A DNA stretch of 64,000 nucleotides from Prorocentrum cordatum (taxonomy: Eukaryota > Sar > Dinophyceae > Prorocentrales > Prorocentraceae): the NCBI GenBank assembly GCA_963575745.1, contig CAUYUJ010017838.1, positions 62,001 to 126,000 on the forward strand, written 5' to 3'. Below, in pieces: positions 51,101 through 60,869 of this stretch; the stretch's first letter is position 1, and each line of letters starts with the position of its first letter. The notes under the pieces are model-generated. The model saw nothing but the letters and a program-made list of their open reading frames with translations. It did no database searches and was not told where the DNA came from. The translations under genes and the position numbers were made by a program.

Positions 51101-54100
51101 GATCTTCGTACCATAGCTGTGCCTCTTTCTGACATTCTCGTAGAGCGTCTGCACTTTGATCCCACCATCGTTGTGGTAACGGGTCTGGTACGTTGACAAT
51201 GTCGCCCTCATTCGGCATCTCCTTCCATGTGTCCAATCTGGCCCTGCCAGATACAGTATGTAGGTAGTGTTCCACATTACGTGTGCCGAATCGTATCCGA
51301 CGGCGTGATTTGGTAGATGTCGTAGTAACCTTAGTGTTGGCCATGAGGGTCTTGTCACGAATGACGTAACTGCGGTCGGAACGGCGTGAACGTCGATAGT
51401 TGGCAGAAGAACGTGCTCTGGCGTGGGGAGAACCACGGGACGAACCACGGCTCGGGGAACGTCTGCCACGTCCTCTGTCACTACCATATGATCTATCACG
51501 GCCGCGTGGGCTGCCGCGTCCGCCTCCACGGTTGTCTCGTCCTCGGGAGGTAGACCTCGAAGATCTATCGTATCGACTTCTCGATTGACTGCGAGAGTCT
51601 AGAGACCTCCTGGATGTTGAACGAGGTCGGTCGCATTGGCGTCGGTTGTCACGTCCATGGCGTGAGTCGTTTGCGCAGCGGAACCCCCCGCGTTGTGAAG
51701 AACGTTGGCTTCCTGATCCGCGGGGCGGTGACCGGCCACGACTATCCTGACTGGAGGTCCGTTGTCGACTCGGGCTTCGCTCGGGAGTCTTCGCACCAGG
51801 TGTGAGATGTGCGTATATGCATTTGTCGCCCTTGGGGCACTTGTTCTGTGCGAAGTCTTTACATTGTGCAACGTGTGGGAAGTTGCACTTGTCGCCTCTA
51901 TTGCATGTGCTGCGCTTGGCGAAATCGAAGCAAAATGGTTTCGATGTTGGCTTCTTGTGATTCGCAGGGGTTGGCGCGCTGCGGCGGGAGTTGCCACCAG
52001 CGGTCGATGATCTGGAAGATCTCTTGTTCTTCCAATCCCTGGAATAGGTATGCAAAGCCTTGCATCGTGCACCATTGTGACAGTTGCCTTTCTTCCAGGC
52101 AGCGCACGCATTCACTTGAGAACGTGTCTGATGCTCGTGCCGTAACTTATTTTGATTATTCTCCAATTGTTTGAGCTCCAGTACGTCGAGGACGCGCTGT
52201 CGGAGCCAAGCATAGGTACGATTCGGGTCGCTGATCTTCATGCGCTGGTACTCGTACATGTCTTGTTTCATCCAGGCATGTCTCCGAATCTGTGTACGAA
52301 ACAGATATTCTAAGATCTTTGGGTCGGGTGCTTCTCGGCACTCCAATAATAAAGCGTCCCAGTCAGTGATGAAACGTTGCAAATCCTCATCTCTCATCCT
52401 CAATTCTTTAAGGCGCTCGAAGTCGTGCAGGTCATCATCAACCTCTGTCACTTTGTAGGACTGTAGGATGTGCCAATAGATCTGGCGTCCTTTGAGCATG
52501 AGTCCTGCTTTGTGCTCTCTGGTTTCGATGAGCCTGATTTGGTAGCGCAAGTCTGAGGATAAGATGTCGCTCAGAGCGGTAGCGAGTTTGCAATCGATGC
52601 TCTCAAAGTCTCCACTGTCTCGTAAGTCCTCGAAGGTACACTCGGGCTGTTCAGCCACGCATAGGAAGGCATATGCTTTGGATGGTCGCCCTGAGGCGGC
52701 CCCAAAGTTCTTCCGTACCTTTTGCTGCCACTCGAGCAGCTGCGTGATCTTAGGCAAGACAGGGACTCGGACGGTGTCTGACTCCTTGATAGGAGTTGTA
52801 GTATGGACCGAAACCGCAGACAGTGGTTGTGAGGGTATCGGTACACCGTCAGTAGTCGGTTCTGTGCGCACAGGAGACACATGGCGTGTCTGTGCAGAAG
52901 CTGCCGCGGAGGCTGCTCCTGGTGACGTACGTCGTTGTTGGCCTGCAGAAGCATGTGGTGCTTCAGCGGACGCTGCCGTCGGCCTGTGCAGGTCGGTTGC
53001 AGGTCGAAGGTGGAGACCGGTGTCGTTGGTGTGGTCGATCAGCTGATTCGTCCAGCTCGTCATGTCTTCGTGTATTTGGGCCACCTTTTGGCGTGTGTAC
53101 TCATCAGTATCCCGAGAGAGTTGTGAGTGCCGATCAAGTCGTTGCTCGTATGCTCGGAGACGGGCGCTCTGTGCCTCCAGCTCGCTTTCCAGACGCGCGA
53201 GGTGCCCCTCAACACGTACTTTCTCAGCATCTCTTTCACGAATAACCTGGGAGAGCTCCAACTGCGTGTGGTCCGCCGCCTTCTCAACCTCCTGCAACCT
53301 GTCAGTGAGGCGGGCGAGATCGTAAACCGTGGGAGGAGAATCCAGCTGATCAGTCTGGGCTCGTCCGACACGCAACTCTGCCAGGGCGTCCTGTACGCCA
53401 GGAAAACGCTGCTCGATGTCAGAGATCCGGTTAGCGAGTGGCTGCACGACAGCGTTGGTCGCATCAAGCCTTTGAGTGATGACTCTCTCAGTACGTTGCA
53501 ACATGTCGATCAGGTTCGACGAGTTGGTGTGCGCTTCGTTGCGAAGCGTCGCCGTAGTGTGGTCTATGTGGGATCGAAGATCATTGATCTGAGACTGAAC
53601 GTCGCCAAGGTCGGTGGCCTCGGCTGGTGGTGGTCGGTTGCGGAGCTGGTCGTGGATCTCATCGTGGAGGATCCTGACTGCTGAAACGCCTGTGTCGCGT
53701 ACGAGCACAAGCTGTTGCTCCATCTGCGCTAGGTAGTGGCGCAGATTCTCGACCATCGCCGTTCGTTCACCTGAGTATGACATCTCACGATCAACCTGGT
53801 ACTGCAGTTCACCTATGATGCGTCGATCCTCGGCAATCCTGGGATCGATGATCCCTAAGGCGCCGTCAAGATCGTGGCGCATGGCTGCAGTATCGGCGGC
53901 GTTCGTCTGAACGCTCTGCAGTAGTCCAGAGTATTGCCTGGACACGAAGGTTTCAACCTGGTCTCTGAGCTCAGCTATTTCACCTGCGGCGGACGTTGCC
54001 GCCAGCTGATCGTCTGAGATGGAGATGTGGGGAGCGTCAGCTTCACTCTGCCCCCTCTCGCGAGGAGTGCTTGGCCTCTGACAGGCAGTACGCGGGCTCG

Positions 54101-54185
54101 ACCTACTCTCGCCGCATGGGCCTGGGGCCCCACGACGGTTGCGCGCGGACGAGCTGCGACTAGGACCATGTGTGTGGTGTCTCAT
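48168..54185 (-). CDS. Copia Gag-protease-integrase polyprotein (2005 aa)
   Basis: Domains in order: a Ser/Arg-rich start; a long heptad-rich coiled coil (about 60-390); a Gag capsid-like helical region (about 470-680); three CCCH zinc fingers, not the usual CCHC knuckle (Cys-x7-Cys-x5-Cys-x3-His near 693, Cys-x8-Cys-x5-Cys-x3-His near 752, Cys-x7-Cys-x5-Cys-x3-His near 775); an Arg/Ser-rich RS-like segment (about 800-950); an aspartic protease with Trp-Val-Leu-Asp-Ser-Gly-Ser-Ala-His-His near 1084; a His/Cys integrase zinc motif (His-Pro-Asp-Cys-Glu-Ile-Cys near 1346); and an integrase core with Thr-Ala-Asp-His near 1394, Tyr-Thr-Asp-Asn-Ser-Gly near 1456 and Asn-Gly-Leu-Ile-Glu-Arg about 35 residues later (DD35E). 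It ends at a TAA inside the conserved link to RT. Confidence 0.95.
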   Translation of the reverse strand: MRHHTHGPSRSSSARNRRGAPGPCGESRSSPRTACQRPSTPRERGQSEADAPHISISDDQLAATSAAGEIAELRDQVETFVSRQYSGLLQSVQTNAADTAAMRHDLDGALGIIDPRIAEDRRIIGELQYQVDREMSYSGERTAMVENLRHYLAQMEQQLVLVRDTGVSAVRILHDEIHDQLRNRPPPAEATDLGDVQSQINDLRSHIDHTTATLRNEAHTNSSNLIDMLQRTERVITQRLDATNAVVQPLANRISDIEQRFPGVQDALAELRVGRAQTDQLDSPPTVYDLARLTDRLQEVEKAADHTQLELSQVIRERDAEKVRVEGHLARLESELEAQSARLRAYEQRLDRHSQLSRDTDEYTRQKVAQIHEDMTSWTNQLIDHTNDTGLHLRPATDLHRPTAASAEAPHASAGQQRRTSPGAASAAASAQTRHVSPVRTEPTTDGVPIPSQPLSAVSVHTTTPIKESDTVRVPVLPKITQLLEWQQKVRKNFGAASGRPSKAYAFLCVAEQPECTFEDLRDSGDFESIDCKLATALSDILSSDLRYQIRLIETREHKAGLMLKGRQIYWHILQSYKVTEVDDDLHDFERLKELRMRDEDLQRFITDWDALLLECREAPDPKILEYLFRTQIRRHAWMKQDMYEYQRMKISDPNRTYAWLRQRVLDVLELKQLENNQNKLRHEHQTRSQVNACAAWKKGNCHNGARCKALHTYSRDWKNKRSSRSSTAGGNSRRSAPTPANHKKPTSKPFCFDFAKRSTCNRGDKCNFPHVAQCKDFAQNKCPKGDKCIYAHLTPGAKTPERSPSRQRTSSQDSRGRSPPRGSGSQRSSQRGGFRCANDSRHGRDNRRQCDRPRSTSRRSLDSRSQSRSRYDRSSRSTSRGRDNRGGGRGSPRGRDRSYGSDRGRGRRSPSRGSSRGSPHARARSSANYRRSRRSDRSYVIRDKTLMANTKVTTTSTKSRRRIRFGTRNVEHYLHTVSGRARLDTWKEMPNEGDIVNVPDPLPQRWWDQSADALRECQKEAQLWYEDLYDYRHNKESVATPIAIRKYDDATKQSSKTAQTTTTMMQVDPPRSTAALTRSWVLDSGSAHHIQGKHELTQTESDRISIREEHILETANGDRTVNEHYDIRLPEVGLHSSALALPDCPSLLPVGKLIEVDGFRQLWDPELGYLLQDPGGQWYRIPVNNRVPELRLDDLTLIPPPRLCTSSAPRRRQRKRSSARCNDICWCCKTTEQSTTADEQRAHIGTCPKRPHVGEGGGARTDTVEELPDTNKHEPNVDTPTDSPTSQTQCSPPTCGGLADTAQADNDILTETLTRLHHDNDRVLPNRQKKPIDPMHYMTHSPKHPDCEICSRTMAQNAPCRRQRKPHPPADPTDEDKAHEAFVPKKFGEALTADHIVLAKDDAADKHGDKYALVVLDRYTGIFMAYPALHKDAATTKASFQQFIAANDEVKHIYTDNSGELQKACRQLGWRRDTSAPHRPQTNGLIERIVQIVILGARAALHMSGLGHEWWKEAMQAFCCGHNFGHTSTGVAALNEEHADKTAHEIRFGESFPGHCVPFGARIFWKCLNPEINNETAKFKENTRGGLFMGYHLHSGGRWSGDYLVLDTATYAKNPDGELCHVHRVKDIIIPDGKFTYPVKEGTLRHHNPEARDEVKASTSRPLGDKPMPDPPLSYLKEWDDPSMMTTEDNNADIHASASDVDAPAPEPDYWEQRGYCVIRHIRTPRKKLFIPTDDVMNILVPVDQLDVTRDFKTTSTFDGESDFRDVWDGVSANDHRELSEPWTGTVRFYELPKITPDGKMVVRGRETRIQTTTRPDHTLPEHWKTLSRGQQKKEIEYAEDVKRAREIRDRAALRVWTRQVKQVNNFRATAAGGPTWNTVERRITCDTDNGAVIRDENVQGVTNKEILYAKVPGGPRDITTVLYYRHTPQQHAGEERALVLVDREGTDFGTMNPLIRQFTQSVAIPTMPRETTYTSAHRDKIPDSSWARPALVTRSLSKKEFAA

Positions 54186-54715
54186 CCGATGATACCTTGG
54201 GGTACTGCGTCTGCGGCTGTGCCGTCACTGGTCTACTGAGTTCCTCGAAGGTGGCTACGTGCTCCGCAACAGGAACGGTCGCAGGGCTGGGGGTTCCAGC
54301 ACCTGAGGTCCATCGGCGGTTAGCGCGAAAGCGCCCTGGAGTATCAGGACCAGTGAGGCTTTCGCCTGACGCAGTTGGGATTGCTCCCGACTGAGGAGGA
54401 GATGGAGGATCGAAGGTAGGCGTGTGAAACTCCTTCCTACCTGTTCCTACTCCTTCTCCTGTCCCCCCGCGGGCGGCGCTGCGGTGAAGTTCAGCAGCTA
54501 GCCGCGCCTCGGGTCCGTCGGAGCTGGGGGGGGGGTACCTGGGACACCAACACAGTCCGCACTAAGGCTCTCCAACTCATCACCGAGCCGTCGCGCCGTC
54601 GGAGAGCTCGGACGCGAGGCCCCGATGGACCCCTTACGGCGCATGCGCCGCTTGGGTTCCATCGAGGCCGCGTGCGAGATCGCGACGCGGGGTTCGATGA
54701 ACAGTGAGCTTTAAA
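54186..54715 (-). other. 5' leader of the LTR element
   Basis: About 530 bases between the primer site and the Gag start codon; no conserved frame. The antisense side contains a C/G run (54,527-54,535). Confidence 0.5.
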
Positions 54716-54727
54716 GGGCTGATAACC
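54716..54727 (-). promoter_or_regulatory. candidate primer binding site
   Basis: The minus strand reads GGTTATCAGCCC immediately inside the 5' LTR. TATCAG is shared with the initiator-Met primer site of many Copia elements (TGGTATCAGAGC), but the match is imperfect; a different tRNA or an internal tRNA fragment may be used. Confidence 0.45.
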
Positions 54728-54923
54728 TGTGTATGGGGTTGAAGTACAAGGGTACAGAACCCCTGATCCGTTGGTAGAGGGAAGGAGGGATAGATGGATG
54801 TCTTTCCCTCCTGCACGATCAAAAGTCTGATCGATCTTCCCAATACCTGAGCCCAAACGGCCAGGCGCAGGAGAGGTGAGGATAAGGAGTATATATGAGG
54901 GTATTACACGGGTTCTATTCACA
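54728..54923 (-). repeat. 5' LTR (196 bp)
   Basis: Partner of 36,818-37,012. Differences: T/A and C/T near the outer-left end, an AAGG/AAAAG change that includes the one-base indel, and two A/G changes near the other end. Confidence 0.95.
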
Positions 54924-54928
54924 GTAAA
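54924..54928. repeat. target site duplication GTAAA (right)
   Basis: Identical to 36,813-36,817. Confidence 0.95.
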
Positions 54929-56080
54929 CAGGCAAATCGCTCGAGACATCCCAGCAATCTGGACGCGAACGGATGAATGATATACTCCCTGGCGGCCCCC
55001 CATTGGGGGTGCTGAAACCAGCGCCTCGCCCGAGACATCCTCATAATCTGTTCTGAGCACAAACGCGTCTGGCCACCAAAACAAGTCGACCGCTCGAGAC
55101 ACCCTCGCCGTCTGGGCCCCCTGGGGCTCGAAAGCCAAAGCGTAATGCATAACAGTGCCAGCGAGAAGCCTGCTGAGATCTGATCAGGTCTAAGGACATC
55201 CCACACACTCATGGTACTCCTAGGGATGCTATGTTCTGCTCAGCATTCCGCGCATTACACATCAACCCCACCAAGGCACCGCAACCATGTAAGAGGTCGA
55301 GGCATGCTCCCACAGACAGGGGGCGAGCGGGAGCAGGCCCAGAAAGGGCCGCGATTGCGCGCGCGCAAGCGTGCCAACCGCACGCCGCGCGGGGTCCTTT
55401 GCTGACGCGGCTGCCAGCCAAGGCGGCGGCCGCGGCGGCGACGCTGCGCAGGCGGTGGGTTGCGCCATTGCAGTTGCGAGGCCGCTCCCCTGCAATCTGG
55501 CGGCCTGCAAGGCCACCTGCCGCGCGCGCCCGCGCGCTCGGAGTGCGGCGCTGGGACCTTGGGGCGCCGCGCGACAGATGTGCTGGCGCAGGGCCAGTCC
55601 AGTCGGCATCTGTCAGTGCGAACTAGGAGGTGGAGCAGTTGCAGCTCCTGCGCGTGTTTCCCAGACCGTGTGGAATATGCGCCCCATGCAATCTGGCAGC
55701 CTGCAAGGCCTGTGCTCTGCAATAGGCGCTGATCTAGAGCATCGCCAGAGACATTATCAAGACCTTTTCCGAAAGCGAGAGAATTTTGGGCAGTCAAAAA
55801 GGCAGATCGAATGATGCACCCCCACAGTCTGGCCGCGAACGGGCCCGCGTCATACCCCCTGCCGCCCGCCCTTGGAAATGCGGAAACCAACGGCCCACCT
55901 GAGACATTCTCAACATCTTCTCCGGAGACGAAGAATTTCAGGCAACCAAAACGGGCAACCAACCTGAACATCCCCAAAATCTGGGCGCGAACGGGCCCGT
56001 GTCACACCCCCTTCTGCCACCCCCCCTTGGGAGTGATGAAACCGCGCCTCGCCCGAGACATCCTCAACCTCTCCTCCGTC
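54929..56080. repeat. composite dispersed repeat (GAGACATCCTCAACATCTG / CTGGGCGCGAACGGGCCCG modules)
   Basis: Alternating modules: ctcgagacatccca/cccgagacatcctca at 54,941, 55,029, 55,091, 55,745, 55,890 and 56,050, and tctgg(a/g)cgcgaacg(g) at 54,957, 55,829 and 55,978. The same modules occur left of the LTR element (36,762) and, weakly, at 4,275 and 5,320, so the LTR element inserted into one of these repeats. 55,150-55,740 is GC-rich with gcaatctggcggcctgcaagg repeated at 55,492 and 55,688. Confidence 0.7.
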
Positions 56081-56084
56081 GTCA

Positions 56085-56515
56085 TCATCACCAGCACCAT
56101 CAATATCAGTATCAATATCAGCATTGTAAGCACAATTACCACCAGCACCATCACCACCACCATCACCATCACCATCACCATCACCATCATCATCATCATC
56201 ATCATCATCATCCTCGCCCTCTTCCTCGACATCAGCATCGCCATCCGCATCCACATCATTATCAACATTATCATCATCGTGATCATCATCATCCGCATCA
56301 CCACCCTCATCATCCGTATCACCAGCATAATCATAATCATCATCATGATCATCGGTATCATCATCATCATCATCAGCATCATCACCATCATCATCATCAT
56401 CGCCAGCAGCATCATCAACAGCATCATCGTCATCATCAGAGTGGGTACTGAGAGTGACGTTGAGTAGTGAGGGGGAGGAAGAGGAGGAGGAGGAGGAGGA
56501 GGAGGAGGAGGAGGT
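56085..56515. repeat. (CAT)n then (GAG)n microsatellites
   Basis: catcatcatcaccatcac-type triplets to 56,445, then gaggaggaggagg at 56,475-56,515. Confidence 0.95.
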
Positions 56516-56548
56516 GGGCGTTCCTCGTCGGCGCGTGCGAGGGTAGCA

Positions 56549-56645
56549 ACAAGGACCCTATCGTTAGGACATCGGGAACAACAAGAGACCCATCCTTAGG
56601 ATATGAAAAATTACAAGAAACCCATCCTCAGGATATTGGGGAAAA
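56549..56645. repeat. three ~35-bp tandem units (cccatcctNaggatat)
   Basis: accctatcgttaggacat, acccatccttaggatat and acccatcctcaggatat recur at 35-36-base spacing. Confidence 0.75.
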
Positions 56646-56649
56646 CATC

Positions 56650-59620
56650 CAAATTGGAGGGTCTTGATCCTCCTGGCACCTTCGCTCTTCACTCGGGCAC
56701 GACGAAAGAAGGGGGGCAGCAAAACTGGGGGGGGGGTCGCGTCATGGCCCAAGGCACGTCGACGCGCGGCTGGTGGTGAGCAGACGAAAGGCATCTTGAA
56801 CTGCGGCGGCGGTAAGCGTTGTGGTCCGCGGCTCGCCGCGCGGTTTGGGGCGCGGCTCTGTCGCGTGACCGGTGTCATAAAACCTGCTTGTGCGTCGGCC
56901 ATCCGCGCCTCCCCTGGTAAGATGATGTGATCAGTCGGATGAGGCGTTTGCATGGGTGCAGCGTTGGTTTTGGCGCTGCTGGCGTAGGAGCTCGATGTCG
57001 AAAGTGCGCGCGTGCTGTCTACCCGACACTGTGAACGTGGCCCGCGGCCGCTGATCCTGTAAAGCACTGCTGCCGTTCTCGGTAAGCCCACTGCCACGTC
57101 TCCTCCGATGAAAGTACCACAGTGCCACGACTGCAATTGCCGTGGTGGGTCTGGCGTCAGGCGCTATAGTGTGTAATCTTCGTTTGTCGTGGATATGCTG
57201 GTTGGCGAGAACTACGTCACTGCGGAAATCAAGGCCGTGGTTGCACCTGTCCTTCGACTGCGGCTCCAAGTCTCAGTCTAGGTGCTGCTGCTGGTCGCGG
57301 TGGTGATGGTGGGACATGTGAGCCTGCTCGTGTGGCGGACTTGATAAGTCGCTTGGTTGGCTCTGCTGGCGGTGTCGCGTACCAGGTAGCGCCTGAAGAC
57401 CTGCCCGCGAAGGCGGGCGCGCCTTTGGATTTGCCGAGGCACCTGTAAAACGAGCCGAGAAGAGGATGGTCTTTGGGAGCTTGCACGCGTAGCTGTTGTC
57501 CAACTCGATGCAATGTAGGAGATCACGCGCTGCCAGCTGTCTTCGTTCACGTTGTCATCCGCGGGGCGGTGCGCTGTCCTTTCCAGTGGGCAAATGCATG
57601 TCGTGCTGAGGGTGTGGCGATAGGGACGCGGATGTAAATGGCGTGGGTTCGTCGCTGTAGTTGTCGCTGTCGCTGCCATCGTTGCCGCGCTGGTCGTCGG
57701 CAGGTGCTGATGCGGCTTTGGGGGTAGCAATCGTCGCCGATTGTGGCAACCTCGCGTTGTCGTAGTCGGCGGGGCGTCGTGGGCCTGTCGCGGTTGCTGA
57801 CGTAGATGCCTTCGCCATGGGTGGAGGGGCCATTGGAAAGGATGTCGGTGGTGGCATTTTCGGTTGGGTGGTGGACTTGGCGTTGGTGGTGGAGTTGGCT
57901 GCTGTGGCTGGCCGCACTGTTGCTTCGGTGGGTTCGGTGGTCGGAAGTCGACGCGCGGGAGGGCGTGGCGCGGCAGCGTGGGTGGCATATGCCCAGTGCA
58001 ACGCATCCGTAGCGTCCTAGTGTTCGTTCTCTGTTTGCACTATAAGTCGTCGCTCTTCCATCTGTTCATGCATCCTGCGGTAGCATGGGCGATCGTCGCC
58101 TACGTTCGTGTAGTATCCTTCATGTCTTCCTTAGTGGCACATAACTAATTGAAAGCGTCACCCATTGGGTGTGGCATGCTTGTGATGACCGAGGGCCTCA
58201 TCGCGTGCACTTCCGGAATGACGGGGGGAATGTTCGGGGGCGGCCACGAGGGGGGCGTCCAAGAGGGGGGGGGTGCAAATCATGGCCGTCGGCATGTGCG
58301 CGGCCCAGGGGGGGGGGCAAGGGACGTAATGAAATAAGGAGAGGCGCCATGAAATCTGGGGAAATAATATGGCTCCCGGCATGATATCCACCCCCCTAGT
58401 CACCCCAGTCATCACCCCCCCCTTTGCCGCCCCCGAAATATAGTGCTTGGGTAGATACCGGTGATAGCCATGAGGAGTGAGAGTTCCCCGCTTGTCACGG
58501 GCCACTTGGAGTTTGCCGACATGGGCGCTAGTAGCTCGTAGCGGGTCGGTGCCATGGTTGGCCGCATCGGCGGTGGTGGTTGTCTTACCGTACCTGTTCT
58601 TTGGTTGAACCGTCGCATGAGGTAGTCTGGTGCTGGTCGTACTTCGACGTAATGAGGCTGCTCATGTCGCGTTGGTGGCGTACGTGTCGGTGTGATTTGT
58701 CAAGTACGACTGTAGCCCAAGGTTGGTGGAGAGCTGCTGCGCCAGATGTGCGCAGAGAGTATGAAAGTAGGTTGGTCACTCATAGGAACTCTGATCCACT
58801 AGCAATGTTGCTGTCGTTGTTGGTCATTGAGCAAGTGAAGGCATTATATGTTGCGTCCTGGCGTCTCGAATGTCTGCCGCTGTTTTCACCGACTGCGAAG
58901 TCGCAACGTTTGCTGATTTGCTGCTGGTAGATTGTGTACCGAGTCTGCTTGAGATCCTTATCTCTGCTGTTGAGGCTGTAGCGTGGGTGGTTGAGTCGAA
59001 CTTTGTTGTGGTCGATAACGGTGCTTATTTCTCCCCATGCCATAGCAATGAATTTGCTGTGTCGGATGTCGTGGCCGTATGTTTCCTGGTACAACGGGTG
59101 GGTCGTCGCTGCGTCGTTGAAGCTGAAGAAAATAGATCGTATGGTCCAAGCGCCCAGTGGCTAGCGATGCCCGTGTACTTGATTAATTTGGTCGATGTTG
59201 TAGCAGTTGAAAGTAAACTTCGTTGGTGTCAGACAAGTAGGTGGGAGTGATGTGGACTTGCTCTGTAGCGTAGCTCAATCATGCAGAAGTAGGGATTCGT
59301 TAATACTTGTAGCAGAGCCATACGGAGATGTACACGAAGCGCCTGTCCAGATCAATGTTCATCACATCGTCTTGTATGTTGCGTTGCAACTGCGTTCGTA
59401 GGCCTGTAGCTTCTGGTGGATCGTATGCATGGTTAGGCGTGGCTGCGCGTTGTCGTGGTTTGTTGTGTATGATATGTTTATTATTCGCCAGTGGTGGTGG
59501 CTTCGTCTCGTCTCCACAGACGTTGTAATGAATGATCGGTGTGCGATAATGTGCCACCACTATGTGACTGCGTTCGCATGTGGGCTGGTCCTCTCCCTTC
59601 TCGGACTGCGTCATGTACAT
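56650..59620 (-). other. unassigned lower-GC region with weak minus-strand coding appearance
   Basis: Unlike the GC-rich DNA elsewhere, this stretch has moderate GC, and several minus-strand frames of 60-240 residues have protein-like composition (56,931-57,269; 57,273-57,513; 57,555-58,001; 58,780-59,094; 59,300-59,620). None carries a motif I recognise and they are in different frames. Composition resembles the LTR element, so a decayed relative is possible. C/G homopolymers interrupt at 58,268-58,275 and 58,310-58,318. Confidence 0.3.
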
Positions 59621-59654
59621 CTCAAATGCTGGTGCCCATGTGAAGCGTGGAGCG

Positions 59655-59745
59655 TCGGCCTCCTCCTCCTCCTAATCCTCCTAATCTTCCATTTCCTCCT
59701 CCTTTTCCTTTTCCTCCTCCTCCTCCTCCTCAACCCCCTCTCCCC
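59655..59745. repeat. (CTC)n microsatellite
   Basis: cctcctcctcctaatcc and ttttcctcctcctcctcctc. Confidence 0.9.
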
Positions 59746-60530
59746 TCGTATCTCCTCCACTCCACTTTCTCTCCCACCGGTACCCTCTCCCTGATTGCTG
59801 CCCCCCGGTCCTCCCCCTCACCCTTCCCCCACAACGGCGACGACTACGACGCCGCGGCCGCTGGCATCGCCGCTCCCGTGGAGCCGGCGACGACAACGAC
59901 GCCGAACACGACGACGACGACGAAGACGACGACGCGGCTGCCGCCGCCGCCGCCAGCCGCTGCCGAGTGCCGCCGCCGCCGCCGTCGGCCCCGAAAAGGC
60001 CGGCGACCAGCGCTCGGCGGCAGTGCCCGCAGCGTGCAGCGGACGGCCCCGTCCGCGCCGAGCTCCACCCGCAGCAGCCCCGGCGGCTGCAGCGACGGGG
60101 GCTCCGCCGCGGGCGCCTCTCTGGCGCGCGGCGGGGACCCCCCCATGGAAGATCGGAGATCGAGGATTTGAGCCGGTACCAGGGAGAAGGAAAAGGAGGA
60201 GTAGGAGGAGGCGGAGGAGGGAGGGAGAGAGGGAGGGGGGCAAGGAGCGAGAGAGCGAGGGCAATGCCGCCTCGGCAGTGGTAGCTTTTGGCTATGCCTC
60301 TTCGGGGGCCTCCGGCGGGCTTCTCGTCGCCACGGCTCGAAGCCCGCCTCAAAGTCCCGCGGCCATGGCGCGCCCCTGGACAGCTCCGGGAAACGGCAGC
60401 TCTTCCGAGCGCCGCACGCAGGAAAAAGCGTCGGCGGCGGAGAAGCGACGGCGGTTACGCCGAAGTCGGGAGGAGGATGGGGAGGAGGGCGAGGAGGACG
60501 AGGATGTGGTCAAGGGGCTCTGGCGCGTGC
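59746..60530. other. GC-rich unassigned DNA with CGG/ACG triplet bias
   Basis: gacgacgacg near 59,905-59,935 and gccgccgccgcc near 59,940-60,000. Long frames on both strands reflect composition. Confidence 0.4.
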
Positions 60531-60540
60531 CGAGCAGTAC

Positions 60541-60569
60541 TGGTGATGCTGATGATGCTGATGATGATG

Positions 60570-60601
<32 letters not shown>

Positions 60602-60720
60602 GATGATGATGGTGATAAGGATGATGGTGGTGATGCTGATGATGAGGCTGTTGATACTATATGTAAATATGATGATGTTGATGCTGAAGATGATGATGAT
60701 GATGGTGATGATGAAAACAA
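60541..60720. repeat. (GAT)n microsatellite
   Basis: gatgatgatgatgatgatgg runs over about 180 bases. Confidence 0.95.
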
Positions 60721-60869
60721 TGAGTCCCACCAGCCCTCTGGGCGTAGGTGGTCTAGAGCAGATCCTCTTCCACCCCTCCCTCTTCCCCCTTGGGGAGGGG
60801 TTTACCCCTCCCCCTACCCCCTCCCCTGGACCTGGACGGGGGGGGCCGCGGGTAGTTAGAGCGTCCCAG

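Larger units (their letters stand above)
36818..54923 (-). mobile_element. 18.1-kb Copia-order LTR retrotransposon with ~8 kb of extra coding sequence
   Basis: Bounded by near-identical LTRs starting TGTG and ending CACA, with perfect 5-bp duplications outside. Coding is all on the minus strand: Gag, protease, integrase, reverse transcriptase, RNase H (Copia order), then five further open frames to 37,717. Typical Copia elements are about 5 kb, so it is unusually large. LTR divergence is roughly 3% by my count (5 substitutions plus 1 indel in ~195). The coding region has several stops and frameshifts, so this copy is probably inactive without trans help. Coding base composition is visibly lower in GC than most of the window. 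Confidence 0.95.
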
